Positions 42,363 through 53,556 of a stretch of 64,000 nucleotides of DNA are shown piece by piece. Source of the DNA: Gaiellasilicea sp963850995 (GTDB lineage Bacteria; Actinomycetota; Thermoleophilia; Gaiellales; Gaiellaceae); the NCBI GenBank assembly GCA_963850995.1, contig CAWKNQ010000013.1, positions 310,001 to 374,000 of the forward strand, read 5' to 3'. Below the pieces are notes generated by a model, which saw only the letters and a list, made by a program, of their open reading frames with translations, was not told where the DNA came from and made no database searches. Made by a program: the position numbers and the translations under genes. The first letter of the stretch is position 1; each line of letters opens with the position of its first letter.

Positions 42363-43265
42363 GCAGGACCATCATCGACTGCGACCCGGGCCACGACGAC
42401 GCGATCGCGCTCCTGCTCGCGCTCGCGAGCCCGGAGGTCGACCTCGTCGGCGTGACGACCGTGCACGGGAACCAGACGCTCGAGAAGACGACCGACAACG
42501 CGCTCAAGGTGCTCGCGCTCGTGGGCCGGGGAGACGTGCCCGTCGCAGCCGGCGCCGACCGGCCGCTGGTTCGCGAGCTCCACACCGCCGCGCACGTGCA
42601 CGGCGAGACGCGGCCTCGACGGGCCGGAGCTCCCGCCGCGCGCCTCGGAGCCGGTCGCCGAGAGCGCCGTCGACTTCCTCGTCGAGCACGTGACGCCGGA
42701 GACGACGCTCGTCCCGCTCGGCCCGCTCACGAACGTCGCCCAGGCGCTCGAGCGTGGGATCGAGCCGGCGCGAATCGTGCTGATGGGAGGTTCGATCGCC
42801 GAGGGGAACATGACGCCGGCCGCCGAGTTCAACGTCTGGGCCGATCCCGAGGCGGCCCAGCGGGTCTTCCACTCCGGGCTCGACGTGACGATGATCGGGC
42901 TCGACGTCACGCACCGCGCGCTCCTGACGCCGGCGTGGGCCGAGCGCTTCCGCGAGGCCGGTCGCGTCGGCACCTTCGTCGCCGACCTGGTCGAGTTCTT
43001 CAAGCGCTACCACCGGCGCACGTACGGCTGGGACGGCGCACCGATCCACGACGCGGTCGCGCTCGCGCACGCGTTCCGGCCCGGGATCGTCCAGACCGAG
43101 CACCTCAACGTCGAGGTCGAGCTCGAATCCGAGCTCAACCGAGGGCGGACGGTCGTCGACCGCTGGCACCGCACCGACCGAGCGCCGAACGCCCACGTCG
43201 GCGTGTCGGTCGACGCGGACGCGTTCTTCGAGCTCCTGCTCGCGCGGATCGCCACCCTCGGGTGA
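42359..43265 (+). CDS. Inosine-uridine-preferring nucleoside hydrolase, frameshifted near 42611
   Basis: Splits nucleosides into base and ribose. The metal-binding DCDPGHDDAIA motif begins at residue 7, followed by GVTTVHGNQTLEKTTDNALKVL. One extra base near 42611 shifts the frame; the homology resumes with LVPLGPLTNVAQAL, MGGSIAEGNMTPAAEFN and VTHRALLT. The corrected length is about 301 aa, as expected. It is coupled to the ribokinase gene. Confidence 0.88.
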
Positions 43266-43278
43266 ACGCGACAGCCTG

Positions 43279-43434
43279 ATGCCGCCCGGGCTCGCGCGAC
43301 TGGCCGTCGCCGCGCTCGGCGCGCTCGCGCTGGCGCTCGGCTTCGTCGCGCTCCTGAACGGGCGCTGGACCGGGGCGGCGATCGCGGCCGGCGGGGCAGC
43401 GCTCCTGCTCTGGAGCCGTAGAGTGCACCCGTGA
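43279..43434 (+). CDS. Small two-helix membrane protein
   Basis: 51 aa, from ATG 43279. Two hydrophobic helices (LAVAALGALALALGFVALL and about residues 31-45) are separated by NGRWTG, a short hairpin topology. Its TGA overlaps the ppa GTG (GTGA), the usual coupling in this genome, and the gene fills the gap between the hydrolase and ppa. The ppa -10 box lies inside its last codons. Function unknown. Confidence 0.55.
   Translation: MPPGLARLAVAALGALALALGFVALLNGRWTGAAIAAGGAALLLWSRRVHP
43419..43424 (+). promoter_or_regulatory. -10 box of the leaderless ppa transcript
   Basis: TAGAGT ends 6 nt before GTG 43431. Confidence 0.45.
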
Positions 43435-43907
43435 CCGAGGTCGTGGTGTTCGTGGAGGTGCCGTCCGGGTCGCGGAACAAGTACGAGCGGGACGCCGAGA
43501 CCGGCCACCTCATGCTCGACCGCCGGCTCTTCACTTCGATGAGCTACCCCGCCGACTACGGCTTCATCGAAGGCACCCTGGGGGAGGACGGCGACCCGCT
43601 CGACGCGCTCTGCCTCGTCGGCGAGCCGACCTTTCCCGGCTGCCGCATCCGCGCCCGCGTCGTCGGCGTCTTCCACATGACCGACGAGAAGGGACCGGAC
43701 GAGAAGGTGATCTGCGTGCCCCTGAAGGACACCGCCTGGATGCGCGTCCACGACGTCCACGACATTCCGCCCGAGTTCCGCGACGAAATCGAGCACTTCT
43801 TCCAGGTCTACAAGGACCTCGAGGAGAAGAAGGTGGAGACGCGCGGCTACGGCAACCGCGACGAGGCGACGCAGATAGTGGAAGAGGCTAGGGAGCGCGC
43901 AAAGTAG
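43431..43907 (+). CDS. ppa: Inorganic pyrophosphatase
   Basis: 158 aa. Family I soluble pyrophosphatase. Motifs: PSGSRNKYERD, SYPADYGFIEGTLGEDGDPLDALCL (metal-binding Asp residues) and VPLKD. Normal bacterial length. GTG 43431. Confidence 0.95.
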   Translation: MTEVVVFVEVPSGSRNKYERDAETGHLMLDRRLFTSMSYPADYGFIEGTLGEDGDPLDALCLVGEPTFPGCRIRARVVGVFHMTDEKGPDEKVICVPLKDTAWMRVHDVHDIPPEFRDEIEHFFQVYKDLEEKKVETRGYGNRDEATQIVEEARERAK

Positions 43908-43938
43908 GAGGGGGCGGCGCGACGTCGAACGGCGTCGC

Positions 43939-46129
43939 ATGGCTGCTCCGAAGAAGAAGCGGCCGCTTCGGCCGCGCACGCCCTCGCGCGTCAAGAAGCG
44001 GACGCGGAAGACACGCCGGCGCGCGGCCCACGAGCATCCCGAGCTGATCGGGCTCACGCTCGTTGCGTCAGGAGTCTTCCTCGCCTCGCTTCTGTACCTC
44101 GGCTGGGACGGCGGGATCGTGGGCGAGAAGATCGACGCCGGGCTGCGCGACGCCGTCGGCTCGGCGGCCTACGCGGTGCCGCTCGCCCTCGTCGTCGTCG
44201 GCGGGCTGATGCTCCTCCGGAGTGGGCTCCTCGACGTGCACCCCTTCCGCACCGGGCTCGCCGTCACCTGCCTCGGGCTGATGATCACGCTCGGCTCGAG
44301 CCAGGGCGGGTTCGCGGGCGAGCTCCTCGGCGGCGGCGTCTCTCGGCTCCTCGGCGATACCGGAGCGCTTCTCGTCGGCTTGACGGCCCTGCTGGCCGGC
44401 GTGCTCCTGCTCTCGGGCGCCTCGTACGGCGCCCTGCTTCGCGGCTCGGGCCATGCAGTACGCCGCGCGCACGGCGCCGCGCGGCGACACGGCCCAGGAC
44501 GCGAGAACGGCGCGGTCGCCAGTCCTCTCTCGGGGCCGCCGCCGGCGCTCGTGCACGAGCCGCCGGTGGACGTCGTGCACGACTATCCCGACGTCGTCTC
44601 GGAGGGCCTGTCCGAGCCGCCGCCGCTCCTCGTCGGCGAGGAGCCGACGGAGGAGCAGGCGCCGCTCTTCGAGGTGCCGCCCGCCCACGGCGACTACGTC
44701 CTTCCGGACCGGGGCGTGCTGAAGAGCTCTCCCGCGGCGGCGGCGAACGCGCAAGCAGACCGACCGGCGTACGGCCGACACGCTCGTCGAGGCGCTCGCG
44801 CACTTCGGCGTCGCTGCGACGATCGTCGGCCAGATCGCGGGGCCGCGCGTGACGCGCTACGAGCTCCAGCTCGCACCGGGGACGAAGGTGTCGAAGGTCG
44901 CCGCGCTCAAGGACGACCTCTCCTACGCCCTCGCGACGACCGAGATCCGGATCCTCGCTCCGATCCCAGGCAAGCAGGCGGTCGGCGTCGAGGTGCCGAA
45001 CCTCGCCCCGAAGATCGTCACCCTCGGCGACATCTACGACGACCTCCCCTCGAGCGCAAGCCCGCTCGCAGTCTGGCTCGGCAAGGACATCTCCGGCAAC
45101 GCGGTCTGGGCCGATCTGGCGCGAATGCCGCACATCCTGATCGCGGGCACGACCGGCTCGGGCAAGTCCGGGTGCATCAACACGCTCCTGACCTCGATCC
45201 TGCTCCGCTCGACGCCCGACGAGGTGCGGATGATCCTGATCGACCCGAAGCGGATCGAGCTCAGCTACTACGAGTCGATCCCGCACCTGCTCACGCCGGT
45301 CGTATCGAGCCCGAAGGAGGCCAGCGCGGTCCTCACGAACGTCGTCGCCGAGATGGAGCGCCGCTACGAGCGCCTCTCGCTCGTGCGCGCCCGCAATCTG
45401 CCGGAGGCGAATCGAGCCCTCAGGGCGCGCGGGGAGCACCCGCTTCCGTACCTGCTCGTCGTGATCGACGAGCTCGCAGACCTGATGATGATCAGCCCGC
45501 AAGCGGTTGAGGACGCGGTCATCCGGCTCGCGCAGAAGTCGCGCGCTGTCGGCATCCACCTCGTGCTTGCGACCCAGCGCCCGTCGGTGGACGTCATCAC
45601 CGGCATGATCAAGGCCAACGTGCCCAGTCGGATTGCCTTCGCGGTGTCGAGCCAGACCGACTCGCGCGTAATCCTCGACACGGCCGGCGCCGAGAGTCTG
45701 CTCGGCCAGGGCGACATGCTCTTCAAGCCACTCGGCACTTCGCGGTTGCAGCGCGTCCAGGGCGCGTACGTGACCGAGGAGGAGGTGTCGCTCGTCGTGG
45801 AGCAGTGCCGCCACCAGCGCGAGCAGGAGCTCGACGAGACTCTGCTCGAGCTTCCCGAGGGCGCAGTCGACGGCGCGGACGAGCACGACGGCGACTTCGA
45901 CCCGGACGAAGATCCGCTGCTCGACAAGGCGATCGAGATCGTGGTGCAGACGCAGACCGCGTCGGTGTCGCTGCTGCAGCGGCGGTTGCGCGTGGGCTAC
46001 ACGCGCGCCGGGCGGCTGGTCGACATGCTCGAGCGGCGTGGGATCATCTCGGGCTACGAGGGCTCGAAGCCGAGGCGCGTCCTCGTCGACGAAGCCGAGC
46101 TCGAGCGCTTTGTCACGACCGCTCCGTGA
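43939..46129 (+). CDS. ftsK: FtsK/SpoIIIE DNA translocase, frameshifted near 44752
   Basis: Septal ATP-driven DNA pump for chromosome segregation. A basic N-terminus (KKKRPLRPRTPSRVKKRTRK), four membrane segments (nt 44050-44450) and a linker are followed by one extra C at 44752. The frame then resumes with the motor: Walker A GTTGSGKSGCIN, DPKRIELSYY, LLVVIDELADLMM and LATQRPSVDVITG. It ends in the DNA-reading gamma winged helix (SLLQRRLRVGYTRAGRLVDMLERRGII). Corrected length is about 730 aa. Confidence 0.92.
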
Positions 46130-46153
46130 GAGTCGTAAAGACTTTCTTTTCTT
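46128..46153 (+). terminator. Intrinsic terminator after ftsK
   Basis: 7-bp stem with one G-U pair (46128-46134 with 46140-46146, loop of 5 nt) followed by a U-rich tail TTTTCTT (46147-46153). The left arm overlaps the ftsK stop codon. Confidence 0.65.
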
Positions 46154-46165
46154 CCCAACTTAGGG

Positions 46166-46171
46166 TGTAAT
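46166..46171 (+). promoter_or_regulatory. -10 box of the first BMP gene
   Basis: TGTAAT lies 45 nt before GTG 46217. This gene has a short leader with a strong Shine-Dalgarno AAGGAGGG (46207-46213), unlike the leaderless genes. No -35 box was recognised. Confidence 0.4.
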
Positions 46172-46216
46172 CAGGCGTCCAAGCTTTGCGGTGGATGTGA
46201 CTTCTAAGGAGGGTAT

Positions 46217-47272
46217 GTGAACGTACGCAGGCTTACGCCGCTCTTCGCGGCGGCTTTGATCGCGGTCCTGACGCTGGCGCTCGGCGCCGGAACGGGTGCC
46301 GCGAAGTCCGACGTCAAGAAGGCTCCGACGCCCTACAAGGTCGCGCTCGTGACCGACATCGGCGGGCTCGACGACCGCTCGTTCAACTTCCTGGCGAACA
46401 AGGGCCTTCAGGACGCCAAGAAGAAGTACGGCGTCCAGGGACGCGTGTTCATCTCGAAGACGGGCGCGGACTACGTGCCGAACCTCTCGACGGCGGCACG
46501 CCAGGGCTACAACCTGATCATCTCCGTCGGCTTCCTGATGGGTGACGCCACGGCCGCGGTGGCCAGGCGCTTCCCGAGCACGAAGTTCGCGATCATCGAC
46601 TTCCCGGCTGCCGGGCTCAAGGGTAAGCCCAAGAACGTACGCGGCCTACTCTTCAAGGAGCAGGAGGCCGGCTACCTCGTCGGCTACCTCGCCGGGCTGC
46701 AGTCGAAGAACGTCCCGAACAGCTCGGGCGTGATCGCCGCGGTCGGAGGGCAGAAGCTGCCGCCGGTCGACCGGTTCCTCGGCGGCTACTACGAGGGTGC
46801 GAAGAAGGCGTATCCGCAGGTGAAGGTCGAACACAGCTACTCCCAGGACTTCGTCGACCAGGCGAAGTGCAAGGAGCTGGCGCTGAACCACATCGCAAAC
46901 GGCGCCACGGTCGTCTTCCAGGTCGCCGGCGGATGCGGCCTCGGCGCGCTCGACGCCGCGAAGGAGAAGAACGTCTTCGGCATCGGCGTGGACGCCGACC
47001 AGGGCTACCTCGGCAAGCACGTGCTGACGAGCGCGACGAAGAAGGTCGATGTCGCGGTGCTCACCACCGTTGAGCTGGCGCGCAAGGCCGGCGCGGCGTT
47101 CCGCGGCGGCGTCGACACGACGTACTCGGTCAAGAACGGTGGTGTCGGCTACGGCAGGCTCTCCACGGGGGTTCAGCCCTCGTGGCGCAGGGCTCTCCTG
47201 GGCCTTCGGGCGCAGATCGCGACCGGCAAGGTCAAGGTCACCCAGACAGCCCCGCCGCCCATCACGGGCTAG
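46217..47272 (+). CDS. BMP-family ABC transporter substrate-binding protein 1
   Basis: 351 aa, PnrA/BmpA family, typically nucleoside-binding. Signal peptide of about 30 residues (LFAAALIAVLTLALGAGTGAA) without a lipobox cysteine, so it may be released or held otherwise. The mature part has LVTDIGGLDDRSFNFLANKG, IISVGFLMGD, LLFKEQEAGYLVGYLAGL and FGIGVDADQGY. GTG 46217 is fixed by the Shine-Dalgarno 4 nt upstream. ATG 46215 is followed at once by a stop. It is a close paralogue of the next gene. Confidence 0.92.
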   Translation: MNVRRLTPLFAAALIAVLTLALGAGTGAAKSDVKKAPTPYKVALVTDIGGLDDRSFNFLANKGLQDAKKKYGVQGRVFISKTGADYVPNLSTAARQGYNLIISVGFLMGDATAAVARRFPSTKFAIIDFPAAGLKGKPKNVRGLLFKEQEAGYLVGYLAGLQSKNVPNSSGVIAAVGGQKLPPVDRFLGGYYEGAKKAYPQVKVEHSYSQDFVDQAKCKELALNHIANGATVVFQVAGGCGLGALDAAKEKNVFGIGVDADQGYLGKHVLTSATKKVDVAVLTTVELARKAGAAFRGGVDTTYSVKNGGVGYGRLSTGVQPSWRRALLGLRAQIATGKVKVTQTAPPPITG

Positions 47273-47283
47273 GCAGTTCCTTG

Positions 47284-47320
47284 CCGGAAGGGGCGGGGTT
47301 TTGGAACCCGCCCCTTCCGG
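47284..47320 (+). terminator. Hairpin between the two BMP genes
   Basis: About 16-bp stem with one bulged G (47284-47300 with 47305-47320) and a TTGG loop. It lacks a downstream T run, so it may be a partial terminator or an mRNA-stability element giving unequal expression of the two binding proteins. Confidence 0.55.
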
Positions 47321-47332
47321 TACCACCGCTAC

Positions 47333-48412
47333 ATGAAGCGCACGCGGGTCGTGTGGGCACTGCTGGCCGCCGTCGGGGCGTTGCTCGTGCTCGGCGGCTG
47401 CGGCGGCGACGACGAGGAGGCGTCCGGCGACGGGACGACCGCGACCGAGACCGGCGGCGGCGCCACCACCGCGCCCGCCGGCGATGCGATCAGGATCGGC
47501 CTCGTCACCGACATCGGCGGGCTCGACGACCGCTCCTTCAACTTCCTCGCGAACAAGGGCCTCGAGCAGGCCAAGAGCGAGCTCGGAGTGGAGGGCCGCG
47601 TCGTCATCTCGCGCGCGAACTCCGATTACGTCCCGAACCTGACGACTCTCGCCCGGCAGGACTACGACCTCGTCGTCGCGGTCGGCTTCCTGATGGCCGA
47701 CGCAGTCGACGTCGTCGCGAAGCAGTATCCGGACGTCAACTTCGCCATCATCGACTTCGCCCAGGAGGCGCTCCCCTCGAAGCCGAAGAACGTGCGCGGG
47801 CTCCTCTTCAAGGAGCAGGAGGCCGGCTACCTCGTCGGGTACCTCGCCGGGCTCGTCGTCGAAGAGGCGGGGGGCGCGAATCCGACGGTCAGCTCAGTCG
47901 GCGGCCAGAAGATCCCGCCGGTGGACCGCTACATCGCCGGCTTCCAGGCCGGCGCGGAGGCGGCGAATCCGGGGATCGCGACCCTCAACGGCTACTCGCA
48001 GGACTTCGTCGACCAGGCGAAGTGCAAGGAGATCGGCCTTGCCCAGATCGCACGCGGCTCGACGGTCGTCTTCCAGGTCGCCGGCCAGTGCGGCCTCGGC
48101 GCGCTTTCCGCGGCGGGGGAGCGGAACGTGTGGGGGATCGGCGTCGACGCCGACCAGGGCTTCCTCGGCGAGCACATCCTCACGAGCGCCCTGAAGAAGG
48201 TCGACGTCGCGGTCTTCCAGACGATCCAGGAGGTCCAGGACGGCTCCTTCTCGGGGGGCGAGAACACCATCTTCGACGTCGCCTCCGGCGCCGTCGGGCT
48301 CGGCGAGATCTCGTCCGAGATCCCGACTGACCTCGTCTCGCAGGTGAACCAGGTTCAGGACGACATCGCCGAGGGCACCGTCACCGGCATCCCGGAGACC
48401 GTCGGCGGCTAG
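47333..48412 (+). CDS. BMP-family ABC transporter substrate-binding lipoprotein 2
   Basis: 359 aa. Lipoprotein signal peptide with lipobox LGGC (VVWALLAAVGALLVLGGCGG), then an acidic Thr/Gly-rich linker and the BMP domain (LVTDIGGLDDRSFNFLANKG, VAVGFLMADAVD, WGIGVDADQGF). It aligns with BMP protein 1 along its whole length, so the pair arose by duplication. It is the membrane-anchored partner for the ABC importer encoded next. Confidence 0.93.
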   Translation: MKRTRVVWALLAAVGALLVLGGCGGDDEEASGDGTTATETGGGATTAPAGDAIRIGLVTDIGGLDDRSFNFLANKGLEQAKSELGVEGRVVISRANSDYVPNLTTLARQDYDLVVAVGFLMADAVDVVAKQYPDVNFAIIDFAQEALPSKPKNVRGLLFKEQEAGYLVGYLAGLVVEEAGGANPTVSSVGGQKIPPVDRYIAGFQAGAEAANPGIATLNGYSQDFVDQAKCKEIGLAQIARGSTVVFQVAGQCGLGALSAAGERNVWGIGVDADQGFLGEHILTSALKKVDVAVFQTIQEVQDGSFSGGENTIFDVASGAVGLGEISSEIPTDLVSQVNQVQDDIAEGTVTGIPETVGG

Positions 48413-48442
48413 TTCCGGCTAGGCCCGCACGGGTCTGCGCCA

Positions 48443-48448
48443 TAGAAT
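48443..48448 (+). promoter_or_regulatory. -10 box of the leaderless ABC-importer transcript
   Basis: TAGAAT ends 8 nt before ATG 48457. Confidence 0.45.
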
Positions 48449-48456
48449 CGCCCCGG

Positions 48457-49979
<1,523 letters not shown>

Positions 49980-49983
<4 letters not shown>

Positions 49984-51254
49984 GCCAGCAGCAGCCGTCG
50001 CCGCTCGAGCCGGCGCCGGATCCCGAACAACCTCAGGGCCTCGCAGCGCGGCTCGCGCTCGCCCAGAAGGCGGGCGGGATCGCCGTCCCGCTGCTGACCA
50101 CGATCCTCGCCTTCTTCATCGGCGGCCTCGTCGTCCTCGTGACGACGGGGAAGAACCCGCTCAACACCTACAAGGCGATCTTCGAGGGCGCCGGCTTCAA
50201 CTGGTTCCTCGAGGTCGGGTCGTACGAGCTCCGCATCCCCTTCACGGACGCGTACATCCCGTTCCCCTGGAACACGAACGACTTCGAGTCCCTCTCGGCG
50301 CTCAACCTCCAGCAGACGCTGATCATCTGGGTGCCGCTCGTGCTGACGGGCCTCGCCGTCGCGTTCGCGTTCCGCTGCGGCATGTTCAACATCGGCGGTC
50401 AGGGCCAGTACCTCGCGGGCGCGATCATCGCGGTGTGGGTCGGCTCGTCGCTGCCCGGCCTACCCGGAATCGTCCACATCCTCGCGGCGGTCGTCGCCGG
50501 CGCCCTAAGCGGCGCGGTCTGGGCGGGCATCGCCGGCCTCCTCAAGGCCCTCCGCGGCACCCACGAGGTGATCTCGACGATCATGCTCAACTGGATCGCC
50601 GTCTGGGTCGGCGTCTACTTCTTCTCCCTCGGCGGCCCGCTCCAGAACGACACCCAGCCGTTCGTCCCCGTCTCGAACGACGTGCTCGAGGAGTCGAAGC
50701 TGAAGGTGTTCTGGGGCGACCCGCTGCTACAGGGGCTCCACGTCGGCTTCTTCGTCGCCCTCGCCGCTCTCGTCGTCTACTGGATCACGCTCAACCGGAC
50801 GACGCTCGGCTACGAGGTCCGCGCGGTCGGGTTCAACCCCGAGGCGGCGCGATACGGCGGCATCTCGGTGGCGCGCAACTACTTCCTCGCGATGGCGATC
50901 TCGGGCATGTTCGCGGGGCTCGCCGGCGCCATCGACATCGTCGGCTGGCAGTACCGGATCAACACGAACGACATCCTGGCGCCGTCGATCGCCTTCGTCG
51001 GCATCGCCGTCGCGCTTCTGGGGCGGAACAGCGCGATCGGCGTCGGCCTCTCCGCCCTCCTGTTCGCGGGGCTCGTCACCGGGACGTCGACGCGCAACCT
51101 CGACCCGGAGATCTTCCGGCCGGAGCTGGCGTCCAACCTGACGCTGCTGATCCAGGGGCTCGTCGTCCTCTTCGTCGGCGCGGACGTGCTGATCCTGTCC
51201 GTGATCGGCCTCGGCAAGCGGCGGCGACGACGCGTCGCGGAGGCGAGCGAGTGA
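49980..51254 (+). CDS. Nucleoside-type ABC importer, permease 1
   Basis: 424 aa. BPD_transp_2-type permease (NupP-like) with about 9-10 membrane segments; FRCGMFNIGGQGQYLAGA and LKALRGTHEVISTIMLNWIA are the family motifs. A large extracytoplasmic loop lies near residues 70-105. TTG 49980 overlaps the ATPase stop. The GTGA overlap at its end couples it to permease 2. Confidence 0.92.
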
Positions 51255-52444
51255 TCCAGCGGCTGCTGGCGCGGCTGCCGCGCGGAAGGCGCGCGGTCGC
51301 CTGGCTCGGGATCCTGTTCGGCATCGCCGCCTTCTGGGTCGCGCTGCCGCCGTTCACGATCCGCAATCCGGTCGTCCCGGTCGTGATCGGCGTCCTCGGC
51401 CTCGCGCTCGGGATTGGAACCCTGAGCCGTGGAGAGCGGAGGCTGGGCTGGGGGGCGGTCGTCGTCGGTGTGCTCGGGATCGGCCTCGGCGTCCTCGCGA
51501 CGCGTTCCAGCGTCGGCCACCTGGAGGAGGTCGTCGTCTGGTCGGCGTTGATCGCGGCGATGCTTCGCTTCGCGACTCCGCTCGCATTCGCGGCGATGGG
51601 AGGGATCTTCTCCGAGCGCAGCGGCGTCGTGAACATCGGGCTCGAGGGGATGATGCTCTCGGGAGCGTTCTTCGGGATTCTTGGCGCCGACAAGCTCAAC
51701 TCCTGGGAGCTCGGGCTTCTCTGCGCCGCGCTTGCCGGGGCCGCATTCGCGCTCGTCCACGCCTTCTTCGCCATCCATCTACGGGCCGACCAGATCGTCG
51801 GGGGCACCGCGATCAACTTCCTCGCGCTCGGGATCACCGGCTACCTCTTCATCGACATCTACGGCGGCGAGGGGACGCCGCCGGACGTGCCGGACATCCC
51901 GGACGTGCACCTCAGCTTCCTCGAGGACTGGTACTTCATCGGGCCGATCCTCGGCCAGCTCAACCTGATGATCTGGCTGGCGTTGCTGACGGTCGTCGCG
52001 ACCTACGTCGTCCTCTTCAAGACCCCGGTCGGGCTGCGCATCCGCGCGGTCGGAGAGCATCCGCGTGCTGCCGACACGGTCGGAATCTCGGTCTACGCGA
52101 CCCGCTACGCGGCGGTGACGCTCTCCGGCGTCCTCGCCGCGCTTGGCGGCGCGTACCTCTCGATCGGCTTCGTCAACTCGTTCAACCAGAACATGACCGT
52201 CGGGAGAGGTTTCATCGCGCTCGCCGCGGTCATCTTCGGCAACTGGCGCCCGTGGGGCGCCGCGGCCGCCGCGCTCCTCTTCGGCTTCTCGAGCGCGCTC
52301 GCCCAGCGCCTGCCCGCCTACTCGGAGTCGGCCGCCGTGCTCTTCCAGGCACTTCCGTACGTCCTCACCCTGGTCGCGGTCGCCGGTCTGATCGGCCGCT
52401 CGACCCCGCCTGCCGCAGTTGGCCGTCCCTACCAGAAGCAATAA
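51251..52444 (+). CDS. Nucleoside-type ABC importer, permease 2
   Basis: 397 aa. NupQ-like permease: FAAMGGIFSERSGVVNIGLEGMML, RADQIVGGTAINFLALGITGYLF and GEHPRAADTVGISV. Extra N-terminal hydrophobic helices (residues 15-85) precede the family core. GTG 51251 lies in a GTGA overlap; the much longer upstream frame is a shadow of permease 1. Its last 26 nt overlap the next open frame. Confidence 0.92.
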   Translation: MIQRLLARLPRGRRAVAWLGILFGIAAFWVALPPFTIRNPVVPVVIGVLGLALGIGTLSRGERRLGWGAVVVGVLGIGLGVLATRSSVGHLEEVVVWSALIAAMLRFATPLAFAAMGGIFSERSGVVNIGLEGMMLSGAFFGILGADKLNSWELGLLCAALAGAAFALVHAFFAIHLRADQIVGGTAINFLALGITGYLFIDIYGGEGTPPDVPDIPDVHLSFLEDWYFIGPILGQLNLMIWLALLTVVATYVVLFKTPVGLRIRAVGEHPRAADTVGISVYATRYAAVTLSGVLAALGGAYLSIGFVNSFNQNMTVGRGFIALAAVIFGNWRPWGAAAAALLFGFSSALAQRLPAYSESAAVLFQALPYVLTLVAVAGLIGRSTPPAAVGRPYQKQ

Positions 52445-52783
52445 CGGCCGGCCGCCGCGCCCCGCCAGCGCGTGGCTGTCGGTGCTCGTCGGGCTGCTCT
52501 CGGTCGCGGTCATGCCCGCGGCGATCCTCGCGACCCGCTGGTCGGAGGAGTACGACCTCCTGCACGCCGCCGCTGCGATCCCGCTCGGCGTCGTCCTGGG
52601 CCTCGCTGCGATCCTCCTCGCGCGACGTGCCCGGTCACGGCTCGCGCCGACGCTCGGACACCCCCGCGGCACCCGGACCGCCCGCGTCGGTCGGCTGCTC
52701 GGCTGGCTCGGCCTGCTTCTGGCGCTGACCGCGGCCGGCTCGGTCGGCGTCTACGAGATGCTCTCCTACGTGGCCGATGGTAG
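52419..52783 (+). CDS. Small membrane protein; 3' end uncertain
   Basis: About 120 aa from TTG 52419. Three or so hydrophobic segments: WLSVLVGLLSVAVMPAAIL, LHAAAAIPLGVVLGLAAILL and LLGWLGLLLALTAAGSVGVY, in the style of short DUF4190-like proteins. The frame does not stop here but runs on out of phase through rodZ into cinA. A stop TAG (52781-52783) exists in another frame, so a small deletion near 52775 is the likely cause. Function unknown. Confidence 0.55.
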
Positions 52784-52818
52784 GCCGGTCGTCAGCGTCG
52801 TCGGCGGTCGCGGTAACC

Positions 52819-53556
52819 ATGCCGCCGCGCGTGTTCGAGATCGGCACGAGCCTGCGCGAGGCCCGTCTCCGCCGCCAGATCGACTTCCCGGAGGCGGAGT
52901 ACGGCACCAAGATCCGCAGCCGGTACCTGCGCGCCCTCGAAGAGGAGCGCTTCGAGCTCCTGCCCTCGCACACGTACATCAAGGGCTTTCTCCGCACGTA
53001 CGCCGAATATCTCGGCCTCGACGGCCAGCTGTACGTCGACGAGTACAACTCGCGCTATGTGATCGGCGAGGAGGACGGGCCCGTGCGGGCACGGCGGGTC
53101 CCGGCGGCGCGGGCAAGACGAGCCGACAGGCGCGAGTCGAGAATCGTTCTGCTCGCCCTGATCGCGATCGGGCTCGTCACCTCGCTCGTGATCGTCGCCT
53201 GGCAGTTCGGCAGCCCCGAGAACGAGCCGGTACGCGGCCTCGGGACGACAACCCAGGCGGCGGCGAAGGTGCCGCCTCTGCCGGCCGGATCGGCGCGGCT
53301 CGAGCTGCGGGCGACCCGCGGCGACTCGTACATGATCATCCGCTCGCGCAGCGCGATCGGCAAGGTCCTCTATCAGGGCACGCTCGAGCGGGGTCAGAAG
53401 CAGTTGTTCGACGGCAAGGTGCTCTGGCTGAGGCTCGAGTCCCCCGGCAACGTGCTCGCGAAGCTGAACGGCAACCGCGTGAAGCTGAGCCGGGCCGTGA
53501 AGGCACAGGGCGTGTTCGTGACGGCGAAGAAGATCTTCGCCGCCGACGCGAGTTGA
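52819..53556 (+). CDS. RodZ-like helix-turn-helix membrane protein (HTH_25/DUF4115)
   Basis: 245 aa. N-terminal HTH_25 domain (EIGTSLREARLRRQIDF ... YLRALEEERFELLPSHTYIKGFLRTYAEYLGL), a basic linker, one membrane helix (IVLLALIAIGLVTSLVIVAW, about residues 112-131) and an extracytoplasmic DUF4115 domain (ARLELRATRGDSYMIIRS, LWLRLESPGNV). RodZ links MreB to the cell-shape machinery, but in organisms without MreB the role is unknown. ATG 52819 begins the HTH. TTGA overlap with cinA. Confidence 0.85.
   Translation: MPPRVFEIGTSLREARLRRQIDFPEAEYGTKIRSRYLRALEEERFELLPSHTYIKGFLRTYAEYLGLDGQLYVDEYNSRYVIGEEDGPVRARRVPAARARRADRRESRIVLLALIAIGLVTSLVIVAWQFGSPENEPVRGLGTTTQAAAKVPPLPAGSARLELRATRGDSYMIIRSRSAIGKVLYQGTLERGQKQLFDGKVLWLRLESPGNVLAKLNGNRVKLSRAVKAQGVFVTAKKIFAADAS

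Noticed and set aside
46130..46216. Purine or other riboswitch before the BMP genes
   Set aside because: The leader is only about 40 nt after the -10 box and lacks the paired stems and conserved core of known purine riboswitches.
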